The notes below the pieces were generated by a model that did no database searches, was not told the origin of the DNA, and was given only the letters and a program-made list of their open reading frames with translations. 64,000 bases of DNA from the NCBI GenBank assembly GCA_947179155.2, contig OX359273.1, positions 37,803,023 through 37,867,022 of the forward strand, written 5' to 3'. The position numbers and the translations under genes were made by a program. Each line of letters starts with the position of its first letter. Position 1 is the stretch's first letter. Source of the stretch: Hedera helix (Eukaryota > Streptophyta > Magnoliopsida > Apiales > Araliaceae). Shown here in pieces: positions 13,440-25,767 of the stretch.

Positions 13440-14760
13440 ATTTATTTTGTATTTTTAGCATGTCATTTGGTAATTTCTATAATTATTAAATGATTAAAGC
13501 TAACTAATTACATGAAAAATTGTTAAATGTATTTTTAAATGCTGAAAAAATGTTAATCACTCTACTTACTTATTATTCAAGTTTGTATTAAATAATAAGT
13601 AAGGTTAAATAAAAGAGAAAGTATTTTTAATATTTTTTAAGGTGATAATGTACACTAGTTGTATGTTAATTGACTAATAATTAAAGAAAATTTTTATTAA
13701 ATAATAAATGTGATATTTAAACTATATCATATTATTTAATGAAGGAAAATAATTATTTATTATTTAATTGATAATTAAATAGTAAATAAAGGATGTAACT
13801 ATGTAATTATTATTTAATTGATATTAAATAGTAATTAAATAATGAGAAAGTGTTTAAACTAATTATTTATTATTTAGTTAAAATTAAATAATAAATAAAG
13901 ATAATTAATTAATTAATTTTTATTTAATTAAAATTAAATAATAATTAAAGAGGGTTAATTGCTTATTATTTAATATATTAAATACTAATCAAAGGAAGTT
14001 AAAGTTAATAATATTGTTGTTTATTATTTAATTAAGATTAAATAATGAGTATGGATAATTAATTAATTAATTAATTAATTATTTAATTAATATTAAATAA
14101 TAATTAAATGGTAATTAAGTGGAATAAATTATTACTTAATCGGAAGAAGATTATTAAGTAATTAAAATATATTGATAATATTAATGATTTACTATTAAAT
14201 GATAATAGTTAAGAACTAAATCATTATTCAATAATTAATAATGATATGTAATTAATATAAAATATTATTAAATAATTAATAATATTAGTTAAGAGTTAAA
14301 CCATTATTAAATAAATAATAATAATAAATAAAGATTTAACATATTATTAAAGAATTAATAATATTGTTTAACAAGTAATTAACTATTGAATAATAATAGT
14401 TAAGAGTTGAATCATTATCAAATAATTACTAATGATACGTGAGGATTTCAAATATTATTAAATGATTAATAATATTGATAAACAATTAAATTATTATTTA
14501 AATAATTAATAATAATGAGAAGTCAATTAAAATATTATTAAAGGGTAATAATACTAGCAAGCAATTAAATTATTATTAAAAGATTAATAATAATGATTAA
14601 GATAAACTATTATTAAAAAGGAATTAATAATAGTAATGATTATTTAAAGTATTATTTAACAATTAAATAACATTACAAGTTATTACTAATTAATAGTAAG
14701 AATTTAAAATATTATCCAAGGCATGTAATATTATGATAAATCATCGAGTTAAATGATGTA
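13440..14760. repeat. Very AT-rich degenerate array of quasi-palindromic ATTATTTAAT units
   Basis: For about 1.3 kb the sequence consists of short, drifting variants of 'ttatttaattaaaattaaataataa', spaced 40-60 bases apart, with scarcely any G or C. Units read similarly on both strands. It lies inside the mosaic LTR element and has no coding potential. It resembles an AT-rich minisatellite that has decayed by point mutation. Confidence 0.65.
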
Positions 14761-15397
14761 ATTAAGTTAAACCAAGGGTATGGTCCATTAGTAACTACTT
14801 AGTTGTTCGACCTAAACAGAAATAAGGTTCAGGCATTAATGCAGTGACATTAATAAATGTCAGAACTGCATAGTTTGTACAAAAAATTTATGATGTTGAA
14901 TATGAAACACTGATTCAAGTCAACGAGAGACTAAAATATGAAATTAACCCTATTGATTTAAAAGGGGACGATAAGAAGAAATAAATATATTTAAAGATTT
15001 AGTATTGAGTCAAACTGTGACTGATATTGTGCACCGTTGATCTCACATACTGTATAGGTGATGCAAGGAACGTGAAAAATTAGCGTAAGCTGATTATACA
15101 AGTCTAAGCAAGTTTTTCTGAATGTGTTGCATGATGTGCCTGAATTAGAATACTATAAAATTATTATGTGTGCATATGTTATTATGTGCAATAATGTGGT
15201 AATGTGCTTTTGTGATACAAGTTGAAATAAACTGTTGATATACAGTAAATGATTAAGTTGATTGTTCTATATATATTGAACTGTATGAAATTGTAAATTA
15301 CATGCATGAATAGCGCGAATCATAGAGTAAATACAAAGCATGATATGTGTTTGCCTAAATCTGACCTAGTAAAACACGCAAGTATACGTGGTCCAAC

Positions 15398-16893
15398 TGT
15401 AATATCTTGAATATTTATAGCACTTATAAATATGATATTAAATGAGTAAAGTGAATTGTAAGTTAATTTTGAGGACGAAATTCTTGTAAGTTGGGTTGAA
15501 TGTAATATCCCAAATATTTTAAAAATGATCTGTCAAGATATGATAAAGGTTGTTAATTTAGAAGCCTAAAAACGATTGCTCAACAATACATTGAACTATA
15601 TTAAAGATTAAAAACGACTCGAAACTACGATTCGTTTACGATTAGAGGTTAAACTTTTAACCTAAACTATGTGTTATGTGATTAATAAAGCTTGAATTGA
15701 GCTTTTAAATGTGCTATGTGAATTACTTATGTGTAGGAATTCGTGTTTCGGTTCAAGTAACTAACCTTAACACTTATTAAAATCGAAAAGTTATTTAAAG
15801 GTTAAAACCTAAAAACCTAATTCTAGGGTTTGGAAAACCTAAACTAGGGTTTGGTTAAACTTAGAAAAGGTTAAAACCTAAACCCTAAACCTAGAAACCC
15901 TAAGGGTTCAAACCCTAAGGGTTATAACCTAACCCTAATCACTATTCACAAATACACGTATAATACGAAAATTATACGGGTAGAATACGAAAATAATACG
16001 AAAATTATACGGTATAAATACGAAAAAGTCAACTGTGAATAGTAAAAGTCAAGTATACAAGTTAGTAGAGAATTAACTAATGTTGAGTTAGTTGTTAACT
16101 CTAGTTAGTAGATAAAGTTAAAGCCTAAGCCAAGCCAAAGTCAAGCCAAAACTTGGAGCCAAAGAATAAACCAAACTTGAAGCCAAAGTTGGAGCCAAGC
16201 CAAACTTGGAGCCAAAGTATAAACCAAAGTTGGAGCCAAAGTTGGAGCCAAGCCAAACTTGGAGCCAAAGTATAAGCCAAACTTGGAGCCAAAGTTAAAG
16301 CCAAGCCAAACTTGGAGCCAAAGCTTGATTGTCATTTTTACCATTTTACCCTAACTTGGAAAATCCTATAAATAGGAGTCTTCACTCTTCATAATCCTTA
16401 CCAATTCACCAAGTAAGTTAGAGCAACAAAGCTAGAGAGATATGAAGACTGACTAACGAGTCATCAAGATCGAAGCGTAGGTATTTTTATAATAAAACTC
16501 TGCAATAGAATAAATTATCTCTGTGGGTATTACTTGTGAAAATTTTTATGTCTTAAATGTGCTATAGATTAGCAAACCGAAATGTTAAGAGAACATATAT
16601 AGATTATTTTAAATCATTTTCAGATGTTGTCATTTATGTATAAGGGTGACAGGTTAGTATGCTAAATCATTATTCATATGATTAGAAAGTGTAATAAAAA
16701 TATTTAAAGATTGCGATTCTAGAATAGTATGAAGTTGGATGTTGTATCCATTTAAGGTTTATATCCGGTATATAGTAATAATTGTATTACTTATTGTTTA
16801 TAAGTTTAATATAATTAGTTTAAACTCAAGATTGAGGTTACTTTTAACAGACCAGATTCGGGGTTATTGGAGCCAAATTTTGGGGACGTTACA
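15398..16893 (+). mobile_element. LARD-family 3' end: 103-bp pre-LTR unit plus 3' LTR
   Basis: From exactly 15398 (tgtaatatcttg) the sequence becomes nearly identical to 55202-56240. It contains one 103-bp pre-LTR unit ending in 'gaggacgaaattcttg' and then an LTR starting TGTAATATCCC at 15501. The match continues through the TATA-like cctataaatagg (about 16366-16377) to about 16442. After that the sequence leaves the family and ends in ...GACGTTACA at 16893. The abrupt gain of homology at a TG-type LTR start suggests a recombination or insertion junction. Confidence 0.65.
16131..16330. repeat. Minisatellite 'gccaagccaaacttggagccaaag' in LARD LTR (copy 1)
   Basis: About six imperfect units built from 'ccaagccaaacttggag' and 'ccaaagtataa' occur here and again at the equivalent LTR positions 40155-40355 and 55928-56128. 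The array gives a 67-codon open frame on the minus strand in all three copies. That protein is simply the translation of the repeat. Confidence 0.8.
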
Positions 16894-16898
16894 GTAAC

Positions 16899-18049
16899 TA
16901 TTATACACTTATGGAGAGTTCGCAGTTTATATAATCGTGGAACACTTTCTTGGTCTTTATGATCACTCAACTCAGAAAAGGAATTTGTTTGACTTAAGAT
17001 AATTTTTATATCTATGTGTTTAATTATTCAGTCTTTTAAAATTGTTCAGTAAATCTCATTTAGTTGTTCTTATTCAATTGTTTGACTCCATGATTCTTAA
17101 TATTTTAATTCATTGTATTCCCTGCACTTGCCGAACAAACTTGTTGCTAGCCCTTGGGTATCTATACATAATTATTTTTGCAAATAAAAGTAATTTAGCA
17201 GAGAGTTTGCAAACTAAAAGTATAGGCAAGCAAAAGCTTAAAGAAGAAGAAAGTCTGTATGCATTAAGTACATGATGTAAACTATGTAATAGACTAGTAA
17301 TAATAATAAAACTAGTAAATATTGGGTAGTGTATATTGACCACTATATCTAAACTAGCAAGTACTCAGATATGAGGACGTCACATACAATTTAACTCATC
17401 TACTATATAATAAAAAGCACAAACTTGATTTTGCAAATTTTGTGTTCAATAATAATAATAATAATAATAAAAGCTAAGTATGTGAGTAGAACATAATTTT
17501 CAATCAGAACAACTTAAACTACAAGCTAAGTATACAGAATCAGGACTGATTACTCCTAAATTATCAATTATCGAATAAATCCTAGCTCTTATACGCATGG
17601 TAAAGTAATCCTCCGTCATAGAGCTGGAAAAAATGAAGGTCATCCAGGTCATGATAGTTAGTATCCCTGTCTTGATCCTTAATGCCTTTCGGATATTATA
17701 ATTGAAACGTATTGTAGTTATGAACTGATTGTTGTCTTGGACTAAAAGTGGAGAGGGTTTTTTTACGGTAGTAGTTGGTGGTCGGTGGTGCAACCATTGA
17801 CATGAAGGAGAAGGCAGCCGCGGTTGAATTTAATCTCGCGTGTTAGGGTTTAATTTTGGTTGGAATTGGAACTCCACATCTTCACCGCCTCCTACAATTC
17901 AGTGCAAAATTTTAAACCACAAACCAAAAATTCTTCGATTTGGTTTCCAACACATGCTCCACCCATTTTCATCCTAATATCCAAGAAGCTAAGAATGTTG
18001 TTGCCATTCAATCCTATATTTCTAAAGAAGTGGATTCCTGCGAGGACGA
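16899..18049. other. No supported gene; (AAT)n run and possible gene relic
   Basis: The left portion is AT-rich, with an (aat)n microsatellite at about 17449-17469. The 17700-18050 part is more balanced in base composition and has a 91-codon open frame on plus (17860) overlapping an 82-codon frame on minus. I recognise no domain in either, and the right end of this part joins the duplicated 3' flank of the BBE-like gene. Confidence 0.35.
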
Positions 18050-18551
18050 AACTTTTATTATTATTATTATTTGATGCACATATGCACTTTAATTCTATCC
18101 AAATTATGACAATTAAAAGCTTTCCAAATTTGTAAAACATTACAAAGGAACTACCCTAACCTATTATAAACATGACAATGGAATTATGCCAAACTTGCTG
18201 GTTTCCATGAATCTTCATTGCACCTTCACCCTTGGGATTTCATATTGAAATCAAATACTATCCAAATTTATAACAATTTAATATTATTCAAATTTATAAA
18301 GTATAAATTTATGTAATAAAAAAGAACTATTTTTTTATGTTTAAATCGAGTAAATTACTTATTTAATCCTTGAACTTTTCAATTTTTTGAAGTTAGTTAT
18401 ATAATTTCATTATTCACCAAATATAAAAATTAATAATATGATAATTATCTTCTCAAATACTTAATAACTTTAAAGTACATTAAATTGATCATCTTAGTAT
18501 TTGCCTAGAATATATTACAATTAATTACTCTAAGAAATTTTTTAATAATCG

Positions 18552-18589
<38 letters not shown>

Positions 18590-20280
18590 CATTTAATTGG
18601 ATATATTAATAGTTAACCAAAGAAATCTCTTAAGATATTAAGATATCACGCGATTTAATTTTATTTATATTAGCCGTGAATTTTCTTACTAGATTAATTT
18701 TTTAACTAAACTAAATTCATAAAACTTTGAAATTATATCAAATTAGGCATTTAATTGTATTAATAGTATATGTGATTTTTCTTGAAAACATAAAAACTAT
18801 AAAATTAGTGAAAAAAAAGTAGCACTTTATATGCAGTCAACGAAACTAAAGCAACACAATAGTACTTCAATTTCTACATGCTTGTTTGAAATCAACCATA
18901 AGAAGGAAGTTTAAATTAAGAAATACATGAAAACAAACCAATTTTCAATTTCTAATATAACAATGCAACCAGAAAGTAATTTTGATTTATCTATCAATAG
19001 TAGGTAATAGGATAAATAAGACACTTGCAACTAAGTATGAGAAGGAGGAATGCTTTGCTCATCCCTAAAGAAATTCTTAGGATCAACTGCAGTTTTCACC
19101 TTAACCAATCTTTCATAATTGCCATTAAAATACTTGATCCCTGGATTTTTTCCATCTTCATAAGCTCCATTGCAGCGAGGGCTATAACCAATGTCAAGAT
19201 CTCTATAACACAAAAATGCCTCCCTTGGCTCCTTTGTGACATATTTAGTCATGTAATCAAACAGTTGTGTTAGTAAATTTATACGCCGGCTTGGGTCTTT
19301 ATTTTCCTCTTCACTCCAAGGAATCCAGTACTGGATTTTGAACAAGTATCCTGCCCTATGCGGCCTTGGAGTTTGCCATGCCTTAATCTCACTCATTCGC
19401 CCTCCGTATGGATTCCACTTCATTGTTATGTCTCCCTCTAACTCCATCATCTTATCGAATATCGATTTTAACCCCTCCTTTGGGATAACTTCTTTCACAA
19501 AATCTGATTTTAATTTCCCAAATCCACCGTTCGTTGGGGCTCTACTGAGTAAAAATTCAGTAGCTGTGTTTCTCGGCAAACCATACCAATAAAGTATGGA
19601 TTCAAGCCAACTCATCTCAATACAATTCTCTTTCTTCAATCCCAATTCCGGGAAGCTCTCCTTCATTATTTGGATTAGCCTTTCGGTTTTTCCAAGAAAC
19701 AAGGCAATAAAGTTGGCCCTCACTGTCTTGTTATAACAATTCGTTTCAGCTCCTAGCTCGAGCCTTATGAAGAGATCTTTAGTCACCTTAATAGAAACAT
19801 TTTGCCATCTTTCCACAAGGTTGATAGCATCTTCTTCAACTGTACGGTTTACCCTAAAAACGCTAACAATCCCAGGAACCGGGACTAACTTTAGTTTCCA
19901 TGAAACAATGACCCCAAAACTCGAGCCACCACCTCCTCTGATAGCCCAAAATAGGTCCTCCCCCATGGATTTTCTGTCATGGATATTACCAGAAACATCG
20001 ACAATTTTTGCATCAACGATGTTATCAACAGATAATCCGTATTTTCTCATCATATTTCCATATCCACCCCCACTAAAATGGCCACCAGCACCAATTGTAG
20101 GACATACACCAGCTGGGAAGCCATAGGTTTTATTTGATTTTTTCGCAATGTTGTAGTAAATTTCACCTAGGCTTGCTCCTGATTGAACCCACAACGTTTT
20201 TTCTTCTAGATCAATATTAAGTGATCTAAGATTAAACATGTCAAGCACAACAAAAGGAACTGGAGCAACATATGAAAGCC
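18050..20280 (-). repeat. Copy A of an inverted duplication (BBE-like gene body plus 3' flank)
   Basis: Most of the coding region and about 0.95 kb of 3' flank of the gene at 19031-20623 recur in inverted orientation at 25768-36160. Matching flank blocks include 'gccgtgaattttctta' (about 18672) against its reverse complement near 33447, and the segment about 18065-18240 against 35995-36150. Copy B begins inside the coding sequence (about codon 125), so the 5' end and promoter were not duplicated or have been lost. Confidence 0.8.
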
Positions 20281-20623
20281 CTTCGTTGTCATGACCCCCA
20301 CTTCGCGTTCTCATCATTAATCCATGAATTTTACTGCAAATGACGGTGGCCTGAACATGACTCTCGTGCATGGCAGTCACAATTAGTAATGGTTTGGGGG
20401 TCGTGGTTGTATTGAATCTTTCATTTCGTGTATAAGCCCTTAAAATGGATGAAAATGAAGAATTGTTTGGGAAATAGATGGCCTTGGAGATGGGGCACTT
20501 GAAGGAGAAATGTTGCTGAAGGCATTTGAGGAAAGAGTTTTGAATGGAACCTGAAGTTGTCCATGAAACTGGGAACCGAAGGATTACAAGTAGTGAGACT
20601 AATAGATAGGCTGAGGCCTTCAT
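19031..20623 (-). CDS. BBE-like FAD-linked oxidase (reticuline-oxidase-like), apparently intact
   Basis: An uninterrupted, intronless frame of 530 codons, counted from the ATG at 20621-20623. An in-frame ATG seven codons upstream (20644) is less likely, because the internal Met directly precedes a hydrophobic signal peptide (ASAYLLVSLLVILRFPVSW). The FAD-binding PCMH domain covers about residues 75-250. Both residues of the bicovalent flavin link are present: His111 in RSGGHDNEG and Cys174 in GVCPTIGAGGHFSGGG. The substrate-domain motif WNPYGGRMSEI follows. The C-terminal BBE motif is NYERLVKVKTAVDPKNFFRDEQSIP. Several N-glycosylation sequons fit a secreted or apoplastic protein. Family members oxidise monolignols, oligosaccharides or alkaloid/cannabinoid precursors; the substrate here cannot be told. 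Length is normal for the family. It ends PSHT, with TAG at 19031-19033. Confidence 0.93.
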   Translation of the reverse strand: MKASAYLLVSLLVILRFPVSWTTSGSIQNSFLKCLQQHFSFKCPISKAIYFPNNSSFSSILRAYTRNERFNTTTTPKPLLIVTAMHESHVQATVICSKIHGLMMRTRSGGHDNEGLSYVAPVPFVVLDMFNLRSLNIDLEEKTLWVQSGASLGEIYYNIAKKSNKTYGFPAGVCPTIGAGGHFSGGGYGNMMRKYGLSVDNIVDAKIVDVSGNIHDRKSMGEDLFWAIRGGGGSSFGVIVSWKLKLVPVPGIVSVFRVNRTVEEDAINLVERWQNVSIKVTKDLFIRLELGAETNCYNKTVRANFIALFLGKTERLIQIMKESFPELGLKKENCIEMSWLESILYWYGLPRNTATEFLLSRAPTNGGFGKLKSDFVKEVIPKEGLKSIFDKMMELEGDITMKWNPYGGRMSEIKAWQTPRPHRAGYLFKIQYWIPWSEEENKDPSRRINLLTQLFDYMTKYVTKEPREAFLCYRDLDIGYSPRCNGAYEDGKNPGIKYFNGNYERLVKVKTAVDPKNFFRDEQSIPPSHT

Positions 20624-20681
20624 CTCTAGTTGACAAAAAACCAATTTTCTTTCCTACTCAAATAAAGAAGAGTGTTTGGTG

Positions 20682-20690
20682 GTTTAAATA
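20682..20690 (-). promoter_or_regulatory. Possible TATA box of the BBE-like gene
   Basis: The minus strand reads TATTTAAAC about 60 bases upstream of the preferred ATG, a plausible spacing for a short 5' UTR. No other core element is obvious. Confidence 0.4.
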
Positions 20691-20699
20691 CAGGGGGAG

Positions 20700-21559
20700 G
20701 GGAGTGACGGTTGTGACTTATATCTACTCTATTTGGGTAGAAAATTCAACACAAAATCCACAGAGATTTGGAGGAAAATCTACTATATTATTTGATTTTT
20801 AAGAAGTTAACCAATCTGCATTTTTTTTTCCTTTTTTTAATGTGGAAATAATCATATTCTATCGCACGTATATGTCACCACTAACAAGAATGATAATATC
20901 CAAAAAAGTCATTAATTGAAGTTTGATTTGGTCTCGAGGGTTTTGTTGCTAATAGGAAAACTATTTTAGCCATTATTATGATCATGTCGTCGCTAAAAAA
21001 AAAAAGCACAATGAGAAAATTAATGAATAAAAATTACTTCATCCTGCCTGATTGAGAGCCAGTTTTCCCTTTTTGTGTCTTATTTAGAAGAAGGTTTTAA
21101 AATTATTAATCTTTTTTTAATAACGAATCATGATGCTAAACCATTTATGTATATATATATAATGTATCAAATTTTAACTCAAAAAATTAACAATAAATTT
21201 AATAAAAACATTTACCTTAAGGAGAAAAGGTACTTGTATATAATATATACTCCCACGTATTATTTACACTAACTCACACTTTCTCACTTTTATCTTTTAA
21301 TTATCTGTATCACCCTTTATCATATTCATCTCAAGTTTTTAATTTTTATTTTATTAGTTTTAATTATTTACATTTAAAAAAAATTAACACACGATAAGTG
21401 TGCCCATAAAATTAGTAAAAGTCAATGTAAAGTAGAAAGAAACAAATATAGTTAGACCTAGACATCACAATTTGTCACCCTCGGGCATCCAGCAGCAGCC
21501 CCGAAAGGGGGTTGAGGGGTAAATATAGTTGGAAGTATGTATAAATATTAACAATAATA
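20700..21559. other. 5' flank of the BBE-like gene; AT-rich, no gene
   Basis: Contains poly-T and poly-A runs (about 20821 and 20997) and AT-rich sequence. A short balanced segment near 21470-21525 ('ctcgggcatccagcagcagccccgaaaggggg') has no recognised function. Confidence 0.4.
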
Positions 21560-22556
21560 GGGTTAATTGACTTTTTGGTCACTATATTAGGACTTGATTT
21601 TCATTGTGGTTATCGAATATTTTTCTATTACAATCGCATGACTATACTAGAAAATACTTACAAAATGGTCATTAAGTATGATTTCGTCTCCAAAATTGAC
21701 AGAATTCGTCAGCGTGCATATCACGTGAGGGAGGAATGCTAATGTGTACATTAGTTTTGAGGTTAATTGACTTTTTGGTCACGGACTCGATTTTCATTTT
21801 GGTAAACGAATCTTTGTGATAAAAAAAATTGTAATAAAATTGGTAATATAAATTTAGATAATATATATTTAATTATTATAAATTTATATAATACTTATAC
21901 CAATTTGAATAGGAAAAAAAAAACTTCTTTTTTCTGCTCCTATTAGAAATAAGAATAATTGTAAAATTCGATATTATTTAATTGATACAAATTTGGATAG
22001 TACTTATGTTAATATGAATAGAAAAGTTGAACGAAAAATTTGTAAAATCGAAAATTAGTGAAACCAAATTAAGTTTGTGTTTTTAATTATGTAGTTGACT
22101 AACTTGGTGTCTTGTGCAAAGTACGAGATTTATAATTATATTTAATATATTAATTATAATTTATATTAATTATTATTATAATTTATAGCGTAATGGTAAA
22201 AATGATAATAAAAAATAATAATAAATTAAGACCATCATATCACTTTATTATCCTAAGAATTAACTTTAAAAAAATAACTCTTTAATTTTAAAGCAGAGCA
22301 AGTATTAGTTAAAAAATCTTATATAAAGTGACATTGAAATTTTATTTTACTTATTATTTATTAAAACTGTTAGACATACAATCTTACTTGAAAGTAAAAT
22401 AGTACTTTAAATAAGATTTTTAGCTATTTTAATAAATAATAATAATAATTAAAATAACATTAATCGAACCACAATAAAAACAAATTTATATAAAAAAATT
22501 CTATAACCACGATAAAAATCGAATCCTAATACAATAATCAAAAAGTCAATTAACCC
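21560..22556. mobile_element. Non-autonomous MULE-like element with AACAATAATA target duplication
   Basis: Terminal inverted repeats of about 60 bases start 'gggttaattgactttttgg' at 21560 and end with the complement at 22556. The 10-bp direct repeat aacaataata flanks it at 21550-21559 and 22557-22566; allowing for junction ambiguity this fits the 9-bp Mutator-type duplication. There is no transposase. The terminal sequence is repeated internally at about 21759-21822, which suggests a rearranged or doubled left end. MITE-like length of 997 bp. Confidence 0.8.
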
Positions 22557-22659
22557 AACAATAATATTACTATATCTCATCTCAGGTAAAAAAGCATGAT
22601 TGAGAAATAAATTTGTTCAGTTATCCATTAAGATCATGATTTGATTACTACACGTACAT

Positions 22660-23290
22660 AAGAAGAAATAGAGGAAGGAGAGAACAGAGATGATAGTCTC
22701 TGACCAGCTATCTTCTGTTACAGTGATACCTAGTGTTCGCGCGCGCGCGCGCACAGAGCGAGAAAGCTTACATGGAGATCATCAAACTCCAAACATCAAC
22801 ACCAGCGACTGAATCCATAAACGTCGTTTACTCACCGTTTTCGAAAGAAAATGGCCAGAAAACCCTAGAGATTGGCTGAGAAATTGCACAGAGGACAACG
22901 ATAAGTAGCCATGGGCATGGAGAAGGGAATAAAAGCCTTAGAGAGAGAGATATAGGGGAGAAGAGTGGGTAATACAGATGAGAGAGAAGATGAAAGAGAA
23001 ACGGAAGAGATGGGATTGAGATGAGATAACTGAAATCGAGAGACGATTTGAGGGGATTTACAAAGAAGATGAGTGGGAATCGAAAAAGTTAGCCTAACAG
23101 AAGGAATCAATTTGATCAATTTAACCGAGCTGCGACGATTAAAGTTGAGGCTACGAAGAGGTGAGATTGAATGAGCAAACTAGAAGGATGCGACGATTAA
23201 AGTTGAGGCTACGAATTGGAAGAGACGAGATCAGATATACTGGAAGGGTGCGACACTTCACTTGACTTATTTGGTTTGGGACCGGCTCTT
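22660..23290. other. Less AT-rich island with (CG)n run, purine-rich tract and direct repeat
   Basis: This ~630-bp block differs from its surroundings in composition. It holds an alternating (CG)n run at 22738-22752, an 'agagagaga' purine-rich tract around 22920-23020, and a 27-bp perfect direct repeat at 23131-23157 and 23189-23215. On the minus strand an 84-codon frame (23119-22865) starts MIKLIPSVRLTFSIPTH and is Ser/Leu-rich like an organelle-targeting peptide, but I recognise no family. It may be a promoter/5' exon fragment of a host gene, perhaps captured or left behind. It has no confirmed downstream exons. Confidence 0.4.
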
Positions 23291-23375
23291 ACGACGTTAT
23301 ATATTAGTATTGATTAGGAATTTTAAATTTTTTGTTTAATACTCTTTCTTAAATGACGTGTTAAAATTATATTTA

Positions 23376-24761
<1,386 letters not shown>

Positions 24762-24770
24762 TTATATTTA

Positions 24771-25767
24771 CTAAATTTGATCAGATTATATGTATGCATT
24801 AGCGGATATGTCTGTCGTATGATCAAATTTTGATTATTTTTGATAATTGATGTGTTAAAAGTATGAACTACAGGTGCATAGTATTAAATTAAAAAATTGA
24901 CAAGTATATGTCAAATTCATAGATATTAAATTAATTTTTAAATATCCTTGATATGTTTCTCAAAATTAGAATTAAAGATAGAAAATTGATTAATTAAAAC
25001 AATAACTAAACTAACAAAAAGATAAAAATTAATAATAAAGAAAGCAATTTTAGAATCCAAATTCACTTAACAATAAACATAACAAATAATTCTCTCTCTT
25101 ATATTTTATAACTCAAATTACGCCACTAGTTTGATGTACATAATTTGAAAATAAAACAGTTAATTTCAATTAAAATTAATGATACATTTGATCTCCCTTC
25201 CATTTAATTTAGTAATTTAATAATTAACATGGGCAAACATAAATTGTGAAAAACTTGTATCTTAACAATAATCTGTCAAAATCTTTTTATTAACTTAAAA
25301 TCATGTACAAATTATAAAACGTATGTATTTCAATAACAAAGAATTAAGGCGAAATCAAATTAACATTAAAGTACAATAAATAGAAGAGATGAAAATTATT
25401 GTTATTAATAATTATTTAGTTTCATCATCATCCTAGATTAAAGAATTTAGTTATACATGTAAACAAATAAACTAAGTAAAATAAAGAGGAAGAAGAAGAA
25501 ACAAAATTAAATAAGAAAATTTCTTTTATTTCACGATCCTTCAATGAACGTACAATGAAAAAAAGTATTTTAATTCTACTCCTACTCCTAACCTAACCTA
25601 TTTTAATTCTGCTGATTCGATTAATGAAAAATATAGACTTGACATATATCCTGGAGGTATTTTGCCAGCAGCCTTTAGCAAACCTTAGTGATGAGGGACA
25701 ATAAACACCTTAAGGACAGGCACAACCCGTGTCAAACTTTTCTGTTCTAATTTTTCGATTGAGCAAG
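24771..25767. other. AT-rich stretch without a gene
   Basis: No open frame or repeat with recognisable identity. It separates the MULE-like element from the truncated BBE-like copy. Confidence 0.5.

Larger units (their letters stand above)
11192..16893 (+). mobile_element. Mosaic LTR-retrotransposon derivative flanked by GTAAC
   Basis: The block starts TGTAATAACCC at 11192, ends GGGGACGTTACA at 16893, and is flanked by gtaac at 11187-11191 and 16894-16898, as expected for an LTR element. The left part does not match the right part as paired LTRs would. The left part has its own promoter-like tataaatacc at about 12481-12490, followed by a leader-like segment. The right part (from 15398) is clearly the LARD family of the right half of the window. 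No gag, pol or other coding frame is present. It could be a recombinant of two related elements, a solo LTR with internal replacement, or two elements whose flanks match by chance. Confidence 0.5.

Noticed and set aside
16141..16344. 67-codon minus-strand frame recurring at 40168-40371 and 55941-56144
   Set aside because: It is the translation of an LTR minisatellite; recurrence is explained by copies of the LTR, not by a conserved gene.
22865..23119. 84-codon minus-strand frame as a confirmed gene
   Set aside because: No recognisable domain and no downstream exon found; kept only as part of the compositional island.
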